A DNA stretch of 64,000 bases from Kutzneria chonburiensis (GCF_028622115.1 NZ_CP097263.1:868001-932000), one strand, 5' to 3'. Shown: positions 34,084 through 42,599, counted from the stretch's first letter. A program made the numbers and translations. The notes: generated from the sequence alone by a model not told the origin.

Positions 34084-34820
34084 CCCTCCAGGAAGGCCCG
34101 CCGTGCCTCGTCGGACACGCCGGACAGGTTCAGCTCGAAGGTGAAGCCCTGCTCGTAGCGGTAGCTGCGGTGCACGTGCTGGGTGTCGATGCCGTTGAGC
34201 GCCTCCTTGGCGCAGCGGATCACCCGGGTGTCCTTGGCCGCGATCTCCTCGGCCAGCGCCATCGCCGCCGCGTCCAGCTTGTCCGGCTGCACCACCTCGT
34301 ACACCGAGCCGTGGTGGTGCAGCTCCTCGGCCGAGATCCGCCGGGCCGTGTAGTACAGGGCGCGCATCAGATGCGGTGGCACCAGCCGGGCCAGGTGGGT
34401 GGCCGCGCCGAGCGCCCCTCTGTCCACTTCGGGCAGTCCGAAGCTGGCATCCGTTGCCGCCACGACGATGTCGGCGTTGCCGACCAGACCGACGCCGCCG
34501 CCGAGGCAGAAACCGTTGACCGCGGCGATGACCGGCACCTCGCAGTCGTAGACCGCGGCGAACGCGGCCGCACAGCCGCGATTGGCGCCGATCAGCGCGT
34601 CGAAGCCCTCGGTGCGCTGGATCTCCTTGATGTCCACGCCCGCGCAGTAGCCCCGGCCCTCGGCCCGCAGCACCACGACGTGCGTGTCCGGCCGCCGCCC
34701 GGCGGCGGTCAGCTCGTCGGCCAGGTCGAACCAGCCGCGGACCGGGACGGCGTTCACCGGCGGATAGTCGATCGTGATCACCGTGACGCCGGATCCGGTG
34801 TGGCTGCTGGAGATGCCCAT
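34080..34820 (-). CDS. echA20: EchA20-like enoyl-CoA hydratase/ring hydrolase
   Basis: A 246-residue crotonase: VTVITIDYPPVNAVPVRGW, the oxyanion-hole loop VVLRAEGRGYCAGVDIKEIQRTEGF, and VNGFCLGGGVGLVGNADIVVAATDASFGLPEVDRGALGAATHLARLVP. EchA20 opens steroid ring D of the HIP-derived CoA ester; the assignment rests on family plus synteny. First gene of the echA20-ipdA-ipdB-ipdC operon. ATG 34820 has GAAGGA 6 nt upstream, which is why it is preferred to GTG 34826. A palindromic candidate operator begins 15 bp before it. Confidence 0.88.
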   Translation of the reverse strand: MGISSSHTGSGVTVITIDYPPVNAVPVRGWFDLADELTAAGRRPDTHVVVLRAEGRGYCAGVDIKEIQRTEGFDALIGANRGCAAAFAAVYDCEVPVIAAVNGFCLGGGVGLVGNADIVVAATDASFGLPEVDRGALGAATHLARLVPPHLMRALYYTARRISAEELHHHGSVYEVVQPDKLDAAAMALAEEIAAKDTRVIRCAKEALNGIDTQHVHRSYRYEQGFTFELNLSGVSDEARRAFLEG

Positions 34821-34835
34821 CGGCACTCCTTCCCA

Positions 34836-34853
34836 ACCTAGCGGTTGCTTGGT
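34836..34853. promoter_or_regulatory. Candidate TetR-type (KstR2-like) operator between echA20 and the SDR pair
   Basis: ACCTAGC-GGTT-GCTTGGT is an inverted repeat with 6 of 7 half-site positions paired, midway in the 68-bp divergent gap. In mycobacteria this same gene pair is controlled by KstR2, whose remembered motif has AAGCAAG/CTTGCTT-type half sites; the match here is partial (CAAGCAACCGCTAGG). A single operator could repress both directions. Confidence 0.5.
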
Positions 34854-34888
34854 ACGTTAACAGGCATCAGCGGACCTTGGAAGTGTCG

Positions 34889-35632
34889 ATGGAATTGACC
34901 GACCGGGTAGTCCTCGTGACCGGTGGCACCAGGGGAGTGGGCGCGGGCATCACCCGCGTGTTCCGGCAGGCCGGGGCCACCGTCGTCACCTGCGCGCGGC
35001 GGCCGTCCGGCGATCCCGACTTCGTCGCGTGCGACGTGCGCGAGCCCGAGCAGGTGATCGCCATGATCGACGGCATCGTGGCGCGTCACGGGCGGCTCGA
35101 CGTGCTGGTCAACAACGCCGGCGGCGCCCCGTACGCCGACGCCGCCGAGGCCTCGCCCCGGTTTCACGCCAAGGTCGTTGAGCTCAACCTGTTGGCCCCG
35201 CTGCTCGTCTCGCAGGCGGCCAACCGCGTGATGCAGGGGCAGCCCGACGGCGGCGCGATCGTCATGGTCAGCAGCGTCAGCGGGCAGCGGCCGTCGCCCG
35301 GCACCGCCGGCTACGGGGCGGCCAAGGCCGGCCTGGACAGCCTGACCGGCAGCCTGGCCGTGGAGTGGGCGCCGAAGGTGCGGGTCAACGCCCTGGCCGT
35401 CGGGCCGGTCCGCACCGAACTGTCCGAACTGCATTTCCCCGACCTGGCGGCGGTGGCCAAGACCGTGCCGCTGGGCCGGCTGGCCGAGCCCGAGGACGTC
35501 GGCCACTGCGCGTTGTTCCTCGCCTCGCCGCTCGCCTCGTACGTGTCGGGCGCGACGCTGCTCGTGCACGGCGGCGGCGAGTGGCCCGCTTTCCTGACTG
35601 CGCAGTATTCATCAGACCGGGGAGAACGATGA
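34889..35632 (+). CDS. Short-chain dehydrogenase, HIP-catabolic locus (Rv3549c-like position)
   Basis: A 247-residue SDR with VVLVTGGTRGVGAGITRVF, LDVLVNNAGGAP, MVSSVSGQRPSPGTAGYGAAKAGLDSLTGSLAVEWAPKVRVNALAVGPVRTE, where the catalytic Ser, Tyr and Lys are in place. ATG 34889 has GGAAG 6 nt upstream. It is divergent from echA20 and translationally coupled to the next SDR (ATGA). In M. tuberculosis two SDR genes occupy the same place in the KstR2 regulon. The precise step (likely a hydroxyl oxidation on a ring C/D intermediate) is not known from sequence. Confidence 0.85.
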   Translation: MELTDRVVLVTGGTRGVGAGITRVFRQAGATVVTCARRPSGDPDFVACDVREPEQVIAMIDGIVARHGRLDVLVNNAGGAPYADAAEASPRFHAKVVELNLLAPLLVSQAANRVMQGQPDGGAIVMVSSVSGQRPSPGTAGYGAAKAGLDSLTGSLAVEWAPKVRVNALAVGPVRTELSELHFPDLAAVAKTVPLGRLAEPEDVGHCALFLASPLASYVSGATLLVHGGGEWPAFLTAQYSSDRGER

Positions 35633-36480
35633 GGGTAGCCATCGTCACCGGCGCCGGCCGCGGCCTCGGCCGGGCCCACGCGCTGGCCTTCGCCGCCGCC
35701 GGCTACGCCGTGGTGGTCAACGATGTCGACGACGCCGCTGCCGATGTCGTGGCCGAGATCGGCTCACATGCCGTGGCCAACCGGGACGACATCGCCGACT
35801 GGGACGGGGCCGCGCGGCTGGTCGACACCGCGCTGAGCGCGTTCGGGCGGCTGGACGTGCTGGTCAACAACGCCGGTTTCGTGCGGGACCGGATGCTGGT
35901 CAACCTCGGCGAGTCCGAGTGGGACGACGTGGTCCGCGTGCACCTGAAGGGCCATTTCGCGCCGCTGCGACACGCCGCGGCGTACTGGCGGGGCGAACAC
36001 AAGGCGGGACGGCCCGTAACGGCCCGCGTGATCAACACGACTTCCGGGGCGGGACTGCTGGGCAGTGTCGGCCAGGGCAACTACTCGGCCGCCAAGGCCG
36101 GCATCCTCGGCTTGACGTTCGTCGCCGCGGCGGAGCTCGATCGCTACGGCGTGACCGTCAACGCCATCGCGCCCGCGGCCCGGACCCGGATGACCGCGGA
36201 GACCTTCGCCGCGCAGATGGCCGCGCCCACAACGGGTTTCGACGCCATGGCGCCGGAAAACGTGTCGCCCCTTGTGGTGTGGCTCGGCAGCGAGGAAGCC
36301 GGCGACGTCACCGGGCGTGTCTTCGAGGTCGAGGGCGGCCGCATCTGCCTGGCCGACGGCTGGCGTCGCGGACCCACCGTTGAGCGGGAAGAACGCTGGC
36401 CGGTCAACGAAGTCGGCCCCGCCGTGCGAGCACTGCTCGACAAGTCCGTGCCGCCGGAGCCCGTGTACGGGGCGGGATGA
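35629..36480 (+). CDS. Short-chain dehydrogenase, HIP-catabolic locus (Rv3548c-like position)
   Basis: A 283-residue SDR of the MFE-2-like type: VAIVTGAGRGLGRAHALAFAAAGYAVVVND, LDVLVNNAGFVRDRMLVNLGESEWDDVVRVHLKGHF, NTTSGAGLLGSVGQGNYSAAKAGILGLTFVAAAELDRYGVTVNAIAPAARTRMT. The RDRM and AP-AARTRM segments are typical of 3-hydroxyacyl-CoA dehydrogenase domains of peroxisomal multifunctional enzymes. So it probably oxidises a 3-hydroxyacyl-CoA derived from the steroid rings. The start overlaps the preceding SDR by 4 bp. Confidence 0.87.
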   Translation: MRVAIVTGAGRGLGRAHALAFAAAGYAVVVNDVDDAAADVVAEIGSHAVANRDDIADWDGAARLVDTALSAFGRLDVLVNNAGFVRDRMLVNLGESEWDDVVRVHLKGHFAPLRHAAAYWRGEHKAGRPVTARVINTTSGAGLLGSVGQGNYSAAKAGILGLTFVAAAELDRYGVTVNAIAPAARTRMTAETFAAQMAAPTTGFDAMAPENVSPLVVWLGSEEAGDVTGRVFEVEGGRICLADGWRRGPTVEREERWPVNEVGPAVRALLDKSVPPEPVYGAG

Positions 36481-36599
36481 TCCGGTCACACAGCGGCAAA
36501 TTCTGCTAACGAACCGGCAACGTCACTGTCCATTGTGGTCCATTTGGCGCAAGCTCCTGAGCGGAACTCCACTTCGCCGTCGCTTCGCTGGAGGCCGCC

Positions 36600-37349
36600 A
36601 TGGCCAGGTCGGTCATTCGCAACACCCTCGCCGCCGCACTGATCGTCGGGGGCCTCGCCCTGTCCGTGGCCGGTGCCGCATTCGGCGCACCGCCCCCGCC
36701 ACCGCCGTCCGGCGACCCACGCGCCGTCGTGCACGGCGGCAACGCCACCACGTGCTTGGAAGCGGGCTTGGACGGCGGCTTCATCACCGTCACCGACACG
36801 ATCAAGGACAACACGTACATCACCATCACCGGGCTGCCCGACAACACCACCGTCACCGGCGTCGTGGTCAAGGGCAGCGACGGCTACAACGTGTATCTGC
36901 CCGGCGCGCTCGGCTCGCTGCCGTGGGTCGACCTGCACTCGCCGATCGCCGGCAACAGCGGCGCACCGGCGACCATCAGCCACTGGTTCGTGTGCGGCAC
37001 CGCGACGACCACCACCACGCCGCCGACGACCACCACGACGACCACGACCACCACGACGACGACGACGAAGTCGACGACCACGACGACCGTGCCGTCGACC
37101 ACCACCACCACCGACACGACGACCACGACGTCGGACACCACGACGACGACGCCGACCAGCACCACCACGACCGCCCCGGTCACCACCACCGAGGCGCCGC
37201 CGACCACCACCGAGGTGGCGTCGACCTCGTCCGGAGGGCTGGCCTTCACCGGCTTCTCCGGGGGCTGGCTGATCATCATCGCGCTGGTGCTCATGCTGGC
37301 CGGCCTGTCGCTGCTGACGGTGCCGAAGCTGCTGGCCCGCCGTCGCTGA
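36600..37349 (+). CDS. LAFTG-anchored, Thr-rich surface protein (sortase E substrate)
   Basis: A 249-residue wall protein. It has a signal peptide (VIRNTLAAALIVGGLALSVAGAAFG), a 105-residue N-terminal globular part with two Cys (TTCLEAG, FVCGTA), and an approximately 80-residue Thr-rich stalk with Pro/Ser/Asp interruptions. The sorting signal LAFTG comes next, then a hydrophobic helix (WLIIIALVLMLAGLSLLTV) and a positive tail (LARRR). LAXTG is the motif of class E sortases in high-GC actinobacteria. No sortase is adjacent. The stalk probably projects the N-terminal domain and may be O-glycosylated. Ends before a strong terminator. Confidence 0.85.
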   Translation: MARSVIRNTLAAALIVGGLALSVAGAAFGAPPPPPPSGDPRAVVHGGNATTCLEAGLDGGFITVTDTIKDNTYITITGLPDNTTVTGVVVKGSDGYNVYLPGALGSLPWVDLHSPIAGNSGAPATISHWFVCGTATTTTTPPTTTTTTTTTTTTTTKSTTTTTVPSTTTTTDTTTTTSDTTTTTPTSTTTTAPVTTTEAPPTTTEVASTSSGGLAFTGFSGGWLIIIALVLMLAGLSLLTVPKLLARRR

Positions 37350-37358
37350 GGGCTCGGT

Positions 37359-37394
37359 CCGCCCGTCCTACCGCGCTCGCGGTAGGACGGGCGG
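37359..37394. terminator. Strong hairpin after the LAFTG protein gene
   Basis: A perfect 16-bp inverted repeat (37359-37374, 37379-37394) with a GCTC tetraloop, 9 bp after the stop codon. There is no U-tract, which is common for actinobacterial terminators. Confidence 0.75.
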
Positions 37395-37476
37395 CCGCCG
37401 TCTGCGGTCGACGCGGTAGGGCGAAAGCCTGTCGTGGCCGGACGACGGGAGAGCGGCGTTTCGCCAGGCTTTCGGC

Positions 37477-37851
37477 ATGGTTCTCGGCACGAAACGGTGG
37501 GTTCGGTGGAGCCTGCGGGGGATGGCGACGCTGGTCGCGGCGGATGCGTACGGGCAGGCGGTGCTGGCCGGGCGGTTCCTGTCCGGCGACGTCGGAATGT
37601 TGTTGGCGCACCGGTACAACGCCACGGACGGGCTCGTCTGGCTGTCGGTCGGCCTGATCGTGGTCACGGTGATCGGCTGGCGTACACGTCAGGTGTCGGG
37701 GCACATGCCGGCGCTGGCCACCGCCCTGACGGTGATGGTCGTGGTGCAGGTGGCGATGGGGTTCAACCGGGTGCTCGGCGTGCACATCCCGCTGGGCGTG
37801 GGAATCATCGCGCTGGCGACCGTGCTGGCGGTGTGGGCGTGGCGGCGATGA
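37477..37851 (+). CDS. Small integral membrane protein of the copper-oxidase operon
   Basis: A 124-residue protein with about four predicted membrane helices (WSLRGMATLVAADAYGQAVLAG, GLVWLSVGLIVVTVIGW, PALATALTVMVVVQVAMGF, IPLGVGIIALATVLAVWAWRR). His residues (AHRYNATDG, GHMPA, VHIPLG) are spaced as in small heme- or metal-associated membrane proteins, though no family is recognised with certainty. It overlaps the multicopper oxidase gene by 4 bp (ATGA), which suggests a shared function such as electron or metal delivery. Confidence 0.7.
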   Translation: MVLGTKRWVRWSLRGMATLVAADAYGQAVLAGRFLSGDVGMLLAHRYNATDGLVWLSVGLIVVTVIGWRTRQVSGHMPALATALTVMVVVQVAMGFNRVLGVHIPLGVGIIALATVLAVWAWRR

Positions 37852-39332
37852 TCACCCGACGGCAGCTGCTGGGATACCTGGGTGGGGTAGCGGCGATGGG
37901 CGTCGGCCTGCCGCTGCTCGGCGGTACGACCGAGCCGGGGACGCTGATCCCGAGCCTGCTGCCGCTGCCCACGCCGTTCCGCGCCAGGCTGCCGATACCG
38001 CGCACGCTGACGCCCGGCCGGCATCCCGAACACCCGGGCGCGGACTACTACGAGATCGTCGACCAGGTCGTGGCGCACGAGATCATTCCGGGCGTCAAGA
38101 CGCGGCTCTGGGCACCGGGCGGCACGTTCCCCGGGCCGACCATCGTCTCGCGCAGCGGTCGGCCGACGGTGGTGCGACGGATCAACCGGCTGCCCGTCCC
38201 GACCGTCAACCACCTGCACGGCGGCCACGTGCCGGCGGACAGCGACGGCTTCCCCACGGACCTGGTCTTTCCGCTCGACTACGAGCCGGAGCACGAATCC
38301 ATGGCCGGCATGCCGATGGTCGAGGACCCCTCAGCGGTCACCACGGTCGGTCACCGCGACTACGTGTATCCCATGAACCAGCGCGCGGCGACACTTTGGT
38401 ACCACGACCACCGGATGGGCGCGACGGGCACGGATGTGTGGAACGGCCTCGCCGGCTTCCACCTGATCCGTGACGACGAGGAGCAGGCCCTGCCGCTGCC
38501 GTCGGGCGACCGGGACATCCCGCTGATGGTGGCCGACCGGTCGTTCAACCGTGACGGCTCGTTCCGCTCGCCGGACACGGCCATGGACGGCGCTCTCGGC
38601 GACGTGATCCTGGTCAACGGCGCGCCGTGGCCGGTGGCCGACGTGCATGCTTGCCGCTATCGTTTGCGCCTGCTCAACGCCTCCAACGCTCGTCGCTACC
38701 GCTTTGCGCTAGGCGGCCTTCCGTTCGTCCAAATAGGATCGGACGGCGGCCTGCTCGAACGGCCCCTGACTCACTCCACTGTGGACGTTGCCCCGGCCGA
38801 GCGGTTCGACGTGATCGTCGACTTCAGCGGCCACCAAGGCCGTTCCGTCACGTTGACCGACGAACTCGACGGCGGGCCGATCATGCGGTTCCGGGTCGGG
38901 GACCCTCTGCCGGACCGCACCGACGTCCCCGACCGGCTGAGCGAAGTGCCGCTGTTGCGCCGTGAACAGGCCGCTGTCATCAGGGAATTCGCGTTCCAGA
39001 AGGGACCGCGCTACTGGGGCATCAACGGCGAGCTGTTCGATCCGACGAAGCCGATCGCCACGCCGCGGCTCGGCGAGTACGAGATCTGGCGGCTGGTCAC
39101 CGACTTCCACCACCCGGTGCACCTGCATCTGGCCCAGTTCCAGGTGCTGTCCCGCAACGGGAAGGGCCCGGGCCCGGCCGACGCCGGCTGGAAGGACACG
39201 ATCGACCTGCGGCCGGCCGAGGTCGCCGAGATCATCGTGCGGTTCACCGACTACCGGGGCCGCTATGTGCTGCACTGTCACAACCTGGAGCACGAGGACA
39301 TGGCCATGATGGCCCTGGTGACGGTGGTGTGA
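37848..39332 (+). CDS. Multicopper oxidase (CotA/bilirubin-oxidase-like)
   Basis: A 494-residue three-domain cupredoxin enzyme. The N-terminus MITRRQLLGYLGGVAAMG carries a twin-arginine-like export signal. Copper ligands are visible in all four expected places: VNHLHGGH, LWYHDHRMG, HHPVHLHLAQF, and RYVLHCHNLEHEDMAMMA, the last giving the type 1 Cys with an axial Met. It couples one-electron oxidation of phenols, pigments or Cu(I) to reduction of O2 outside the cytoplasm. It follows a small membrane protein (4-bp overlap) and directly precedes a sensor kinase gene, so regulation by that two-component system is plausible. Confidence 0.93.
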   Translation: MITRRQLLGYLGGVAAMGVGLPLLGGTTEPGTLIPSLLPLPTPFRARLPIPRTLTPGRHPEHPGADYYEIVDQVVAHEIIPGVKTRLWAPGGTFPGPTIVSRSGRPTVVRRINRLPVPTVNHLHGGHVPADSDGFPTDLVFPLDYEPEHESMAGMPMVEDPSAVTTVGHRDYVYPMNQRAATLWYHDHRMGATGTDVWNGLAGFHLIRDDEEQALPLPSGDRDIPLMVADRSFNRDGSFRSPDTAMDGALGDVILVNGAPWPVADVHACRYRLRLLNASNARRYRFALGGLPFVQIGSDGGLLERPLTHSTVDVAPAERFDVIVDFSGHQGRSVTLTDELDGGPIMRFRVGDPLPDRTDVPDRLSEVPLLRREQAAVIREFAFQKGPRYWGINGELFDPTKPIATPRLGEYEIWRLVTDFHHPVHLHLAQFQVLSRNGKGPGPADAGWKDTIDLRPAEVAEIIVRFTDYRGRYVLHCHNLEHEDMAMMALVTVV

Positions 39333-40436
39333 ATGAGACGGCAGCTGGCCGAGGCCACGGTGCTCGGCGGCACGGCGGTGGTCGGCCTGTTCGGCGTGGC
39401 GGCCGAGTGCACGTATGCCCATCGCCCGCCGCCTCCGCTGGCCTGGGCACTCGCGCTGACCGTGGTAACGGTCTTGGCGTTACCTCTCCGGCGGCGCTTC
39501 CCGGTCGCCGTGGTCGTCGGGATCCTGGCCGCCTGCCTGGTCTACCACCTGGTCGGCTACCCCGGCCTGGCGATCGCGGCGGCGATCGCCCCGGCTTGCT
39601 ACACGCTCGTCGCCGAGGGCGATGGACGGCGATCCTTGCTGGTCGGCGCGCTGGCGGCGGCTGCCGTGACGGTCATCTCGTTCCTGCCGCCGGCCAGCTT
39701 CAACCTAGGTGCCACCACCGGCATCGTGACGATCCTGGTCGCCCTGCTCGCGATGGCCGAGGCGCGCCGGGCTTGGCGGTTCGCGGCCGACGAGAGGCTG
39801 CGGGCCGTCACCCGGGAATCCGAGCGACGCCTGGTCGACGAGCGGTTGACCATCGCCCGCGAGCTGCACGACGTGCTCGCCCACACCATTACCTTGATCT
39901 CCGTACAGGCCGCGGCCGGCTTGGACGCCCTGCCGGCCCGTCCGGACAATGCCGAGGAGGCGCTGCGCACGATTCGCGGTGCGGCCAAGGAGGCCATGGC
40001 CGAGCTGCGCAGCACCGTGCGCGTCCTGCGCGAGGTCGACGAGCTGGCCCCGCAGCCCCGACTCGACCAGGTCGGCCAGCTCGTGGACGTGGCGCGGAAG
40101 GCTGGCATCGACGTCGACCTCACGACCAGCGGCGATGCACGTGAGCTACCGGCCGGCGTGGAACTGGCGGCCTATCGCGTCGTCCAGGAGGCGCTGACCA
40201 ACGTCGTCCGGCACGCGCACGCCACGGCGGCAACCGTCCGTATCGACCATCGCGCCGACTGCCTGCACGTCGAGGTCGTCGACAACGGGGACGCGAGCGA
40301 GCCGCCGGTCGACGGCCACGGCATGATCGGCATGCGGGAGCGGGTCCGCGCGGTCGGCGGCTCCTTCGCCGCCGGCCCGACTCCGGGCGGCGGCTTCGCC
40401 GTGTCGGCCCGGTTGGACCTCGGAGGTGCGCGATGA
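39333..40436 (+). CDS. Sensor histidine kinase (NarL/LuxR type, HisKA_3)
   Basis: A 367-residue membrane kinase. Roughly five hydrophobic helices occupy residues 8-145, followed by the dimerisation/phosphoacceptor helix RLTIARELHDVLAHTITLISVQAAAGLDALPARPDNAEEALRTI with the conserved His. The ATPase domain is degenerate in style but complete (LTNVVRHAHATAATVRIDH N-box; VVDNGD; GHGMIGMRERV G-box). Its start abuts the multicopper oxidase stop. The stop overlaps the response regulator start by 4 bp. The signal sensed is unknown; copper or redox stress is a guess from the neighbour. Confidence 0.92.
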   Translation: MRRQLAEATVLGGTAVVGLFGVAAECTYAHRPPPPLAWALALTVVTVLALPLRRRFPVAVVVGILAACLVYHLVGYPGLAIAAAIAPACYTLVAEGDGRRSLLVGALAAAAVTVISFLPPASFNLGATTGIVTILVALLAMAEARRAWRFAADERLRAVTRESERRLVDERLTIARELHDVLAHTITLISVQAAAGLDALPARPDNAEEALRTIRGAAKEAMAELRSTVRVLREVDELAPQPRLDQVGQLVDVARKAGIDVDLTTSGDARELPAGVELAAYRVVQEALTNVVRHAHATAATVRIDHRADCLHVEVVDNGDASEPPVDGHGMIGMRERVRAVGGSFAAGPTPGGGFAVSARLDLGGAR

Positions 40437-41086
40437 CCGTCCGGCTGGCGTTGGCCGACGACCAGGCCCTGGTCCGCGCCGGTTTCCGAGCGTTGCTGGA
40501 GAACACTCCCGACTTCGACGTGGTCGGCGAGGCCGCCGACGGCCGGGCCGCCGTCGACCTGGCCGTCCGTACGAAACCGGACGTCGTGCTCATGGACGTC
40601 CGCATGCCCGTCCTCGACGGCATCGAGGCCACCCGTGAGATCTGCGCCGCGCTCCCCGCGACCCGGGTGATCATGCTGACCACCTTCGAGATCGACGAGT
40701 ACGTCTTCGCCGCACTTCGCGTAGGGGCCAGCGGCTTCCTGCTCAAGGACGTCGAGCCCGACGACCTCCGCAACGCTGTCCGCGTCGTCGCCGCCGGCGA
40801 GGCCCTGCTGTCCCCGAGCGTGACCCGCCGCCTGATCGCCGAGTTCGTCGCCACCCCGCAGCGCACCGCCGCCCAGACCTCGTTGCTGGACAAGCTGACC
40901 GACCGCGAACGCGAGATCACCGCACTCGCCGCCGAAGGGCTCACCAACGACGACATCGCCGAGCGCCTCGTGATCAGCGTCGCCACCGCCCGCACCCACG
41001 TCTCCCGGGCCATGACCAAGGTCGACGCCCGCGACCGTGCCCAACTGGTCGTCTTCGCGTACCAGTCAGGGTTGGTCCGCCCCTAG
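40433..41086 (+). CDS. NarL/LuxR-family response regulator
   Basis: A 217-residue regulator. The receiver domain (about residues 3-118) has RLALADDQALVRAGFRALL, the phosphoacceptor Asp in VVLMDVRMPVLDG, the Thr in MLTTFEID and the Lys in GFLLKDVEP. The C-terminal LuxR-type HTH is LTDREREITALAAEGLTNDDIAERLVISVATARTHVSRAMTKVDARDRAQLVVFAY. It is cognate partner of the kinase just upstream. It ends in a 4-bp convergent overlap with an SDR gene. Confidence 0.93.
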   Translation: MTVRLALADDQALVRAGFRALLENTPDFDVVGEAADGRAAVDLAVRTKPDVVLMDVRMPVLDGIEATREICAALPATRVIMLTTFEIDEYVFAALRVGASGFLLKDVEPDDLRNAVRVVAAGEALLSPSVTRRLIAEFVATPQRTAAQTSLLDKLTDREREITALAAEGLTNDDIAERLVISVATARTHVSRAMTKVDARDRAQLVVFAYQSGLVRP

Positions 41087-41904
41087 CCGACCTCGTACGA
41101 GGTCGGCGGGCGGTTGCCGTCGATGTCGGTGAAGCCGTAGCGCTCGGCCAACGCGGCGGTGGTCTCGACGCTGCCGGTCCGTTCGAGCCGAGCGGGATCC
41201 GTGGCCAGGCCGACGACAGCGCGGCCGATGAACCGGGGCGTCTCGGCCAGGTTGACGTCGAGCACGCGACCGTCGGGGAAGTCCAAGACCTGGTGGCCGT
41301 CGGAGGTGGTGCGGGCGGCGGCGAGCAGGAACTCGGTGCGTACGAGTCCGGGCCAGAGGGAGAACACCGCAACGCCACGGAGTTTGAGCTGGGTGGCGAG
41401 CTCGGCGACCAAGCGGTCCGTGGCGGCCTTGCCGACGCTGTAGGACACGTTCGGCACCTGCTCGCCCGGCGACGACACGGCGACGATCAGGCCACTGTCG
41501 GACATCATCGGCACGGCGTGCACGGCGGCCACATACGCCGCCCGGGTGCCGAGGCCCAGGACCTGGTCCCAACTGCCGATGGGCAGCTCCCAGAACGGCC
41601 GGGTCAGCCAACCGGCCAGGTCGGGGGAGCAGAAGGCGCTGTTGACCACGATGTCGACGGTGCCCTGCTCGTCGGCGATCCGGTCGAACAGCGCGGCGGT
41701 CTGCCCGTCGTCGAGGACGTCGGCCGCGACCGCGATGCCGACGCCGCCGGCTTCGGTGACTGCCGCGGCGGTCTCGGCCAACGGCCCGGCGCTGCGTGCG
41801 ACGACGTACACCGTGGCACCTGCGGTGCCTAACTCGACCGCGATTCCCTTGCCCACGCCGCGACTGGCGCCGGTGACCACCGCGACCTTGCCCTTGAGCT
41901 CCAT
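41083..41904 (-). CDS. Short-chain dehydrogenase/reductase
   Basis: A 273-residue SDR: KVAVVTGASRGVGKGIAVELGTAGATVYVVARS, NSAFCSPDLAGW in place of the usual NNAG, AVSSPGEQVPNVSYSVGKAATDRLVAELATQLKLRGVAVFSLWPGLVRTE with Tyr/Lys in place. The changed NNAG (NSAF) is typical of a divergent group including DHRS1-like proteins. Substrate unknown. Leaderless start likely: TAGCTT lies 6 nt before the ATG. It converges on the response regulator with a 4-bp overlap. Confidence 0.83.
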   Translation of the reverse strand: MELKGKVAVVTGASRGVGKGIAVELGTAGATVYVVARSAGPLAETAAAVTEAGGVGIAVAADVLDDGQTAALFDRIADEQGTVDIVVNSAFCSPDLAGWLTRPFWELPIGSWDQVLGLGTRAAYVAAVHAVPMMSDSGLIVAVSSPGEQVPNVSYSVGKAATDRLVAELATQLKLRGVAVFSLWPGLVRTEFLLAAARTTSDGHQVLDFPDGRVLDVNLAETPRFIGRAVVGLATDPARLERTGSVETTAALAERYGFTDIDGNRPPTSYEVG

Positions 41905-41910
41905 CCGGCC

Positions 41911-41916
41911 AAGCTA
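41911..41916 (-). promoter_or_regulatory. -10 box (TAGCTT) of the SDR gene, leaderless
   Basis: On the minus strand TAGCTT is followed by 6 nt and ATG 41904, with no ribosome-binding sequence between. Confidence 0.45.
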
Positions 41917-41960
41917 CGTGATCATGCCGCTGACATCGGCCGCCGCTGTCCGGATGTGCA

Positions 41961-42599
41961 CTATTTGCGGGCCCGCACCGAGAACGTCACCGGAGTCGCC
42001 TCGTCGCCCTCGCCGAACCGCTCCACGGTGAAGCCGACATCGGTGAAGGCGTTGAGCAGCTGGTGCATCGGCCAGTGCGCGGCCCCGACCCGGTTGCGCA
42101 CGCCCTGGTCGGTCCACGACCTCTTGGTCCAGCTGCCGTCGCGGTACCCACCGCCGATCACGATGTTGTCCGGATCCGACCGGTCCGCGAAATGCCCACA
42201 GAAGCACGGGTGCACGCCGATGTGGACAAAAACCCCGCCCGGCTGAAGTACCCGCCGCACCTCGCGCAGCACGCTCGGATAATCGGGCATATCGGTATGG
42301 ACCATCACCGACAGGACCGCCGGCAGCGAGTCGCTCGGGAACGGCAGGTGCTCGGCGTCGGCCCGCATCACCGGCAGCCGGTCCATCGCGTAGCCCAGCA
42401 TCCCGGTGGACAGGTCCACCCCGATCGGCGTCCAGCCCAGCGCCTGCACCGCCGCCGCGTGCGCGCCCGTGCCGCACCCGATCTCCAGGCACACCCCGGT
42501 GCCCTTGCCGAGCATCTCGACGAGCTGCCGGGGCAAACCGGGCAGCGGGGAGAATTGTTCCTCGTACCAGTCGGCGATCTCGTCATATACGGCCTTCAC
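41961..42599 (-). CDS. Class I SAM-dependent methyltransferase
   Basis: A 212-residue methyltransferase. VKAVYDEIADWYEEQFSPLPGLPRQLVEMLG precedes motif I GVCLEIGCGTGAHAAAVQALGWTPIGVDLS, followed by MRADAEHLPFPSDSLPAVLSVMVHTDMPDYPSVLREVRRVLQPGGVFVHIG (motifs II-IV). It resembles ubiquinone/menaquinone-type methyltransferases that act on small molecules. The substrate is unknown. GTG 42599 or GTG 42608 may be the start; neither has a good ribosome-binding site, and both lie inside a hairpin. Confidence 0.8.
   Translation of the reverse strand: MKAVYDEIADWYEEQFSPLPGLPRQLVEMLGKGTGVCLEIGCGTGAHAAAVQALGWTPIGVDLSTGMLGYAMDRLPVMRADAEHLPFPSDSLPAVLSVMVHTDMPDYPSVLREVRRVLQPGGVFVHIGVHPCFCGHFADRSDPDNIVIGGGYRDGSWTKRSWTDQGVRNRVGAAHWPMHQLLNAFTDVGFTVERFGEGDEATPVTFSVRARK

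Noticed and set aside
36884-37294. Valine-rich antisense frame opposite the Thr stalk
   Set aside because: It is the mirror image of the ACC/ACG threonine codon repeats (GTG/GGT read as Val) and has no independent start signal.
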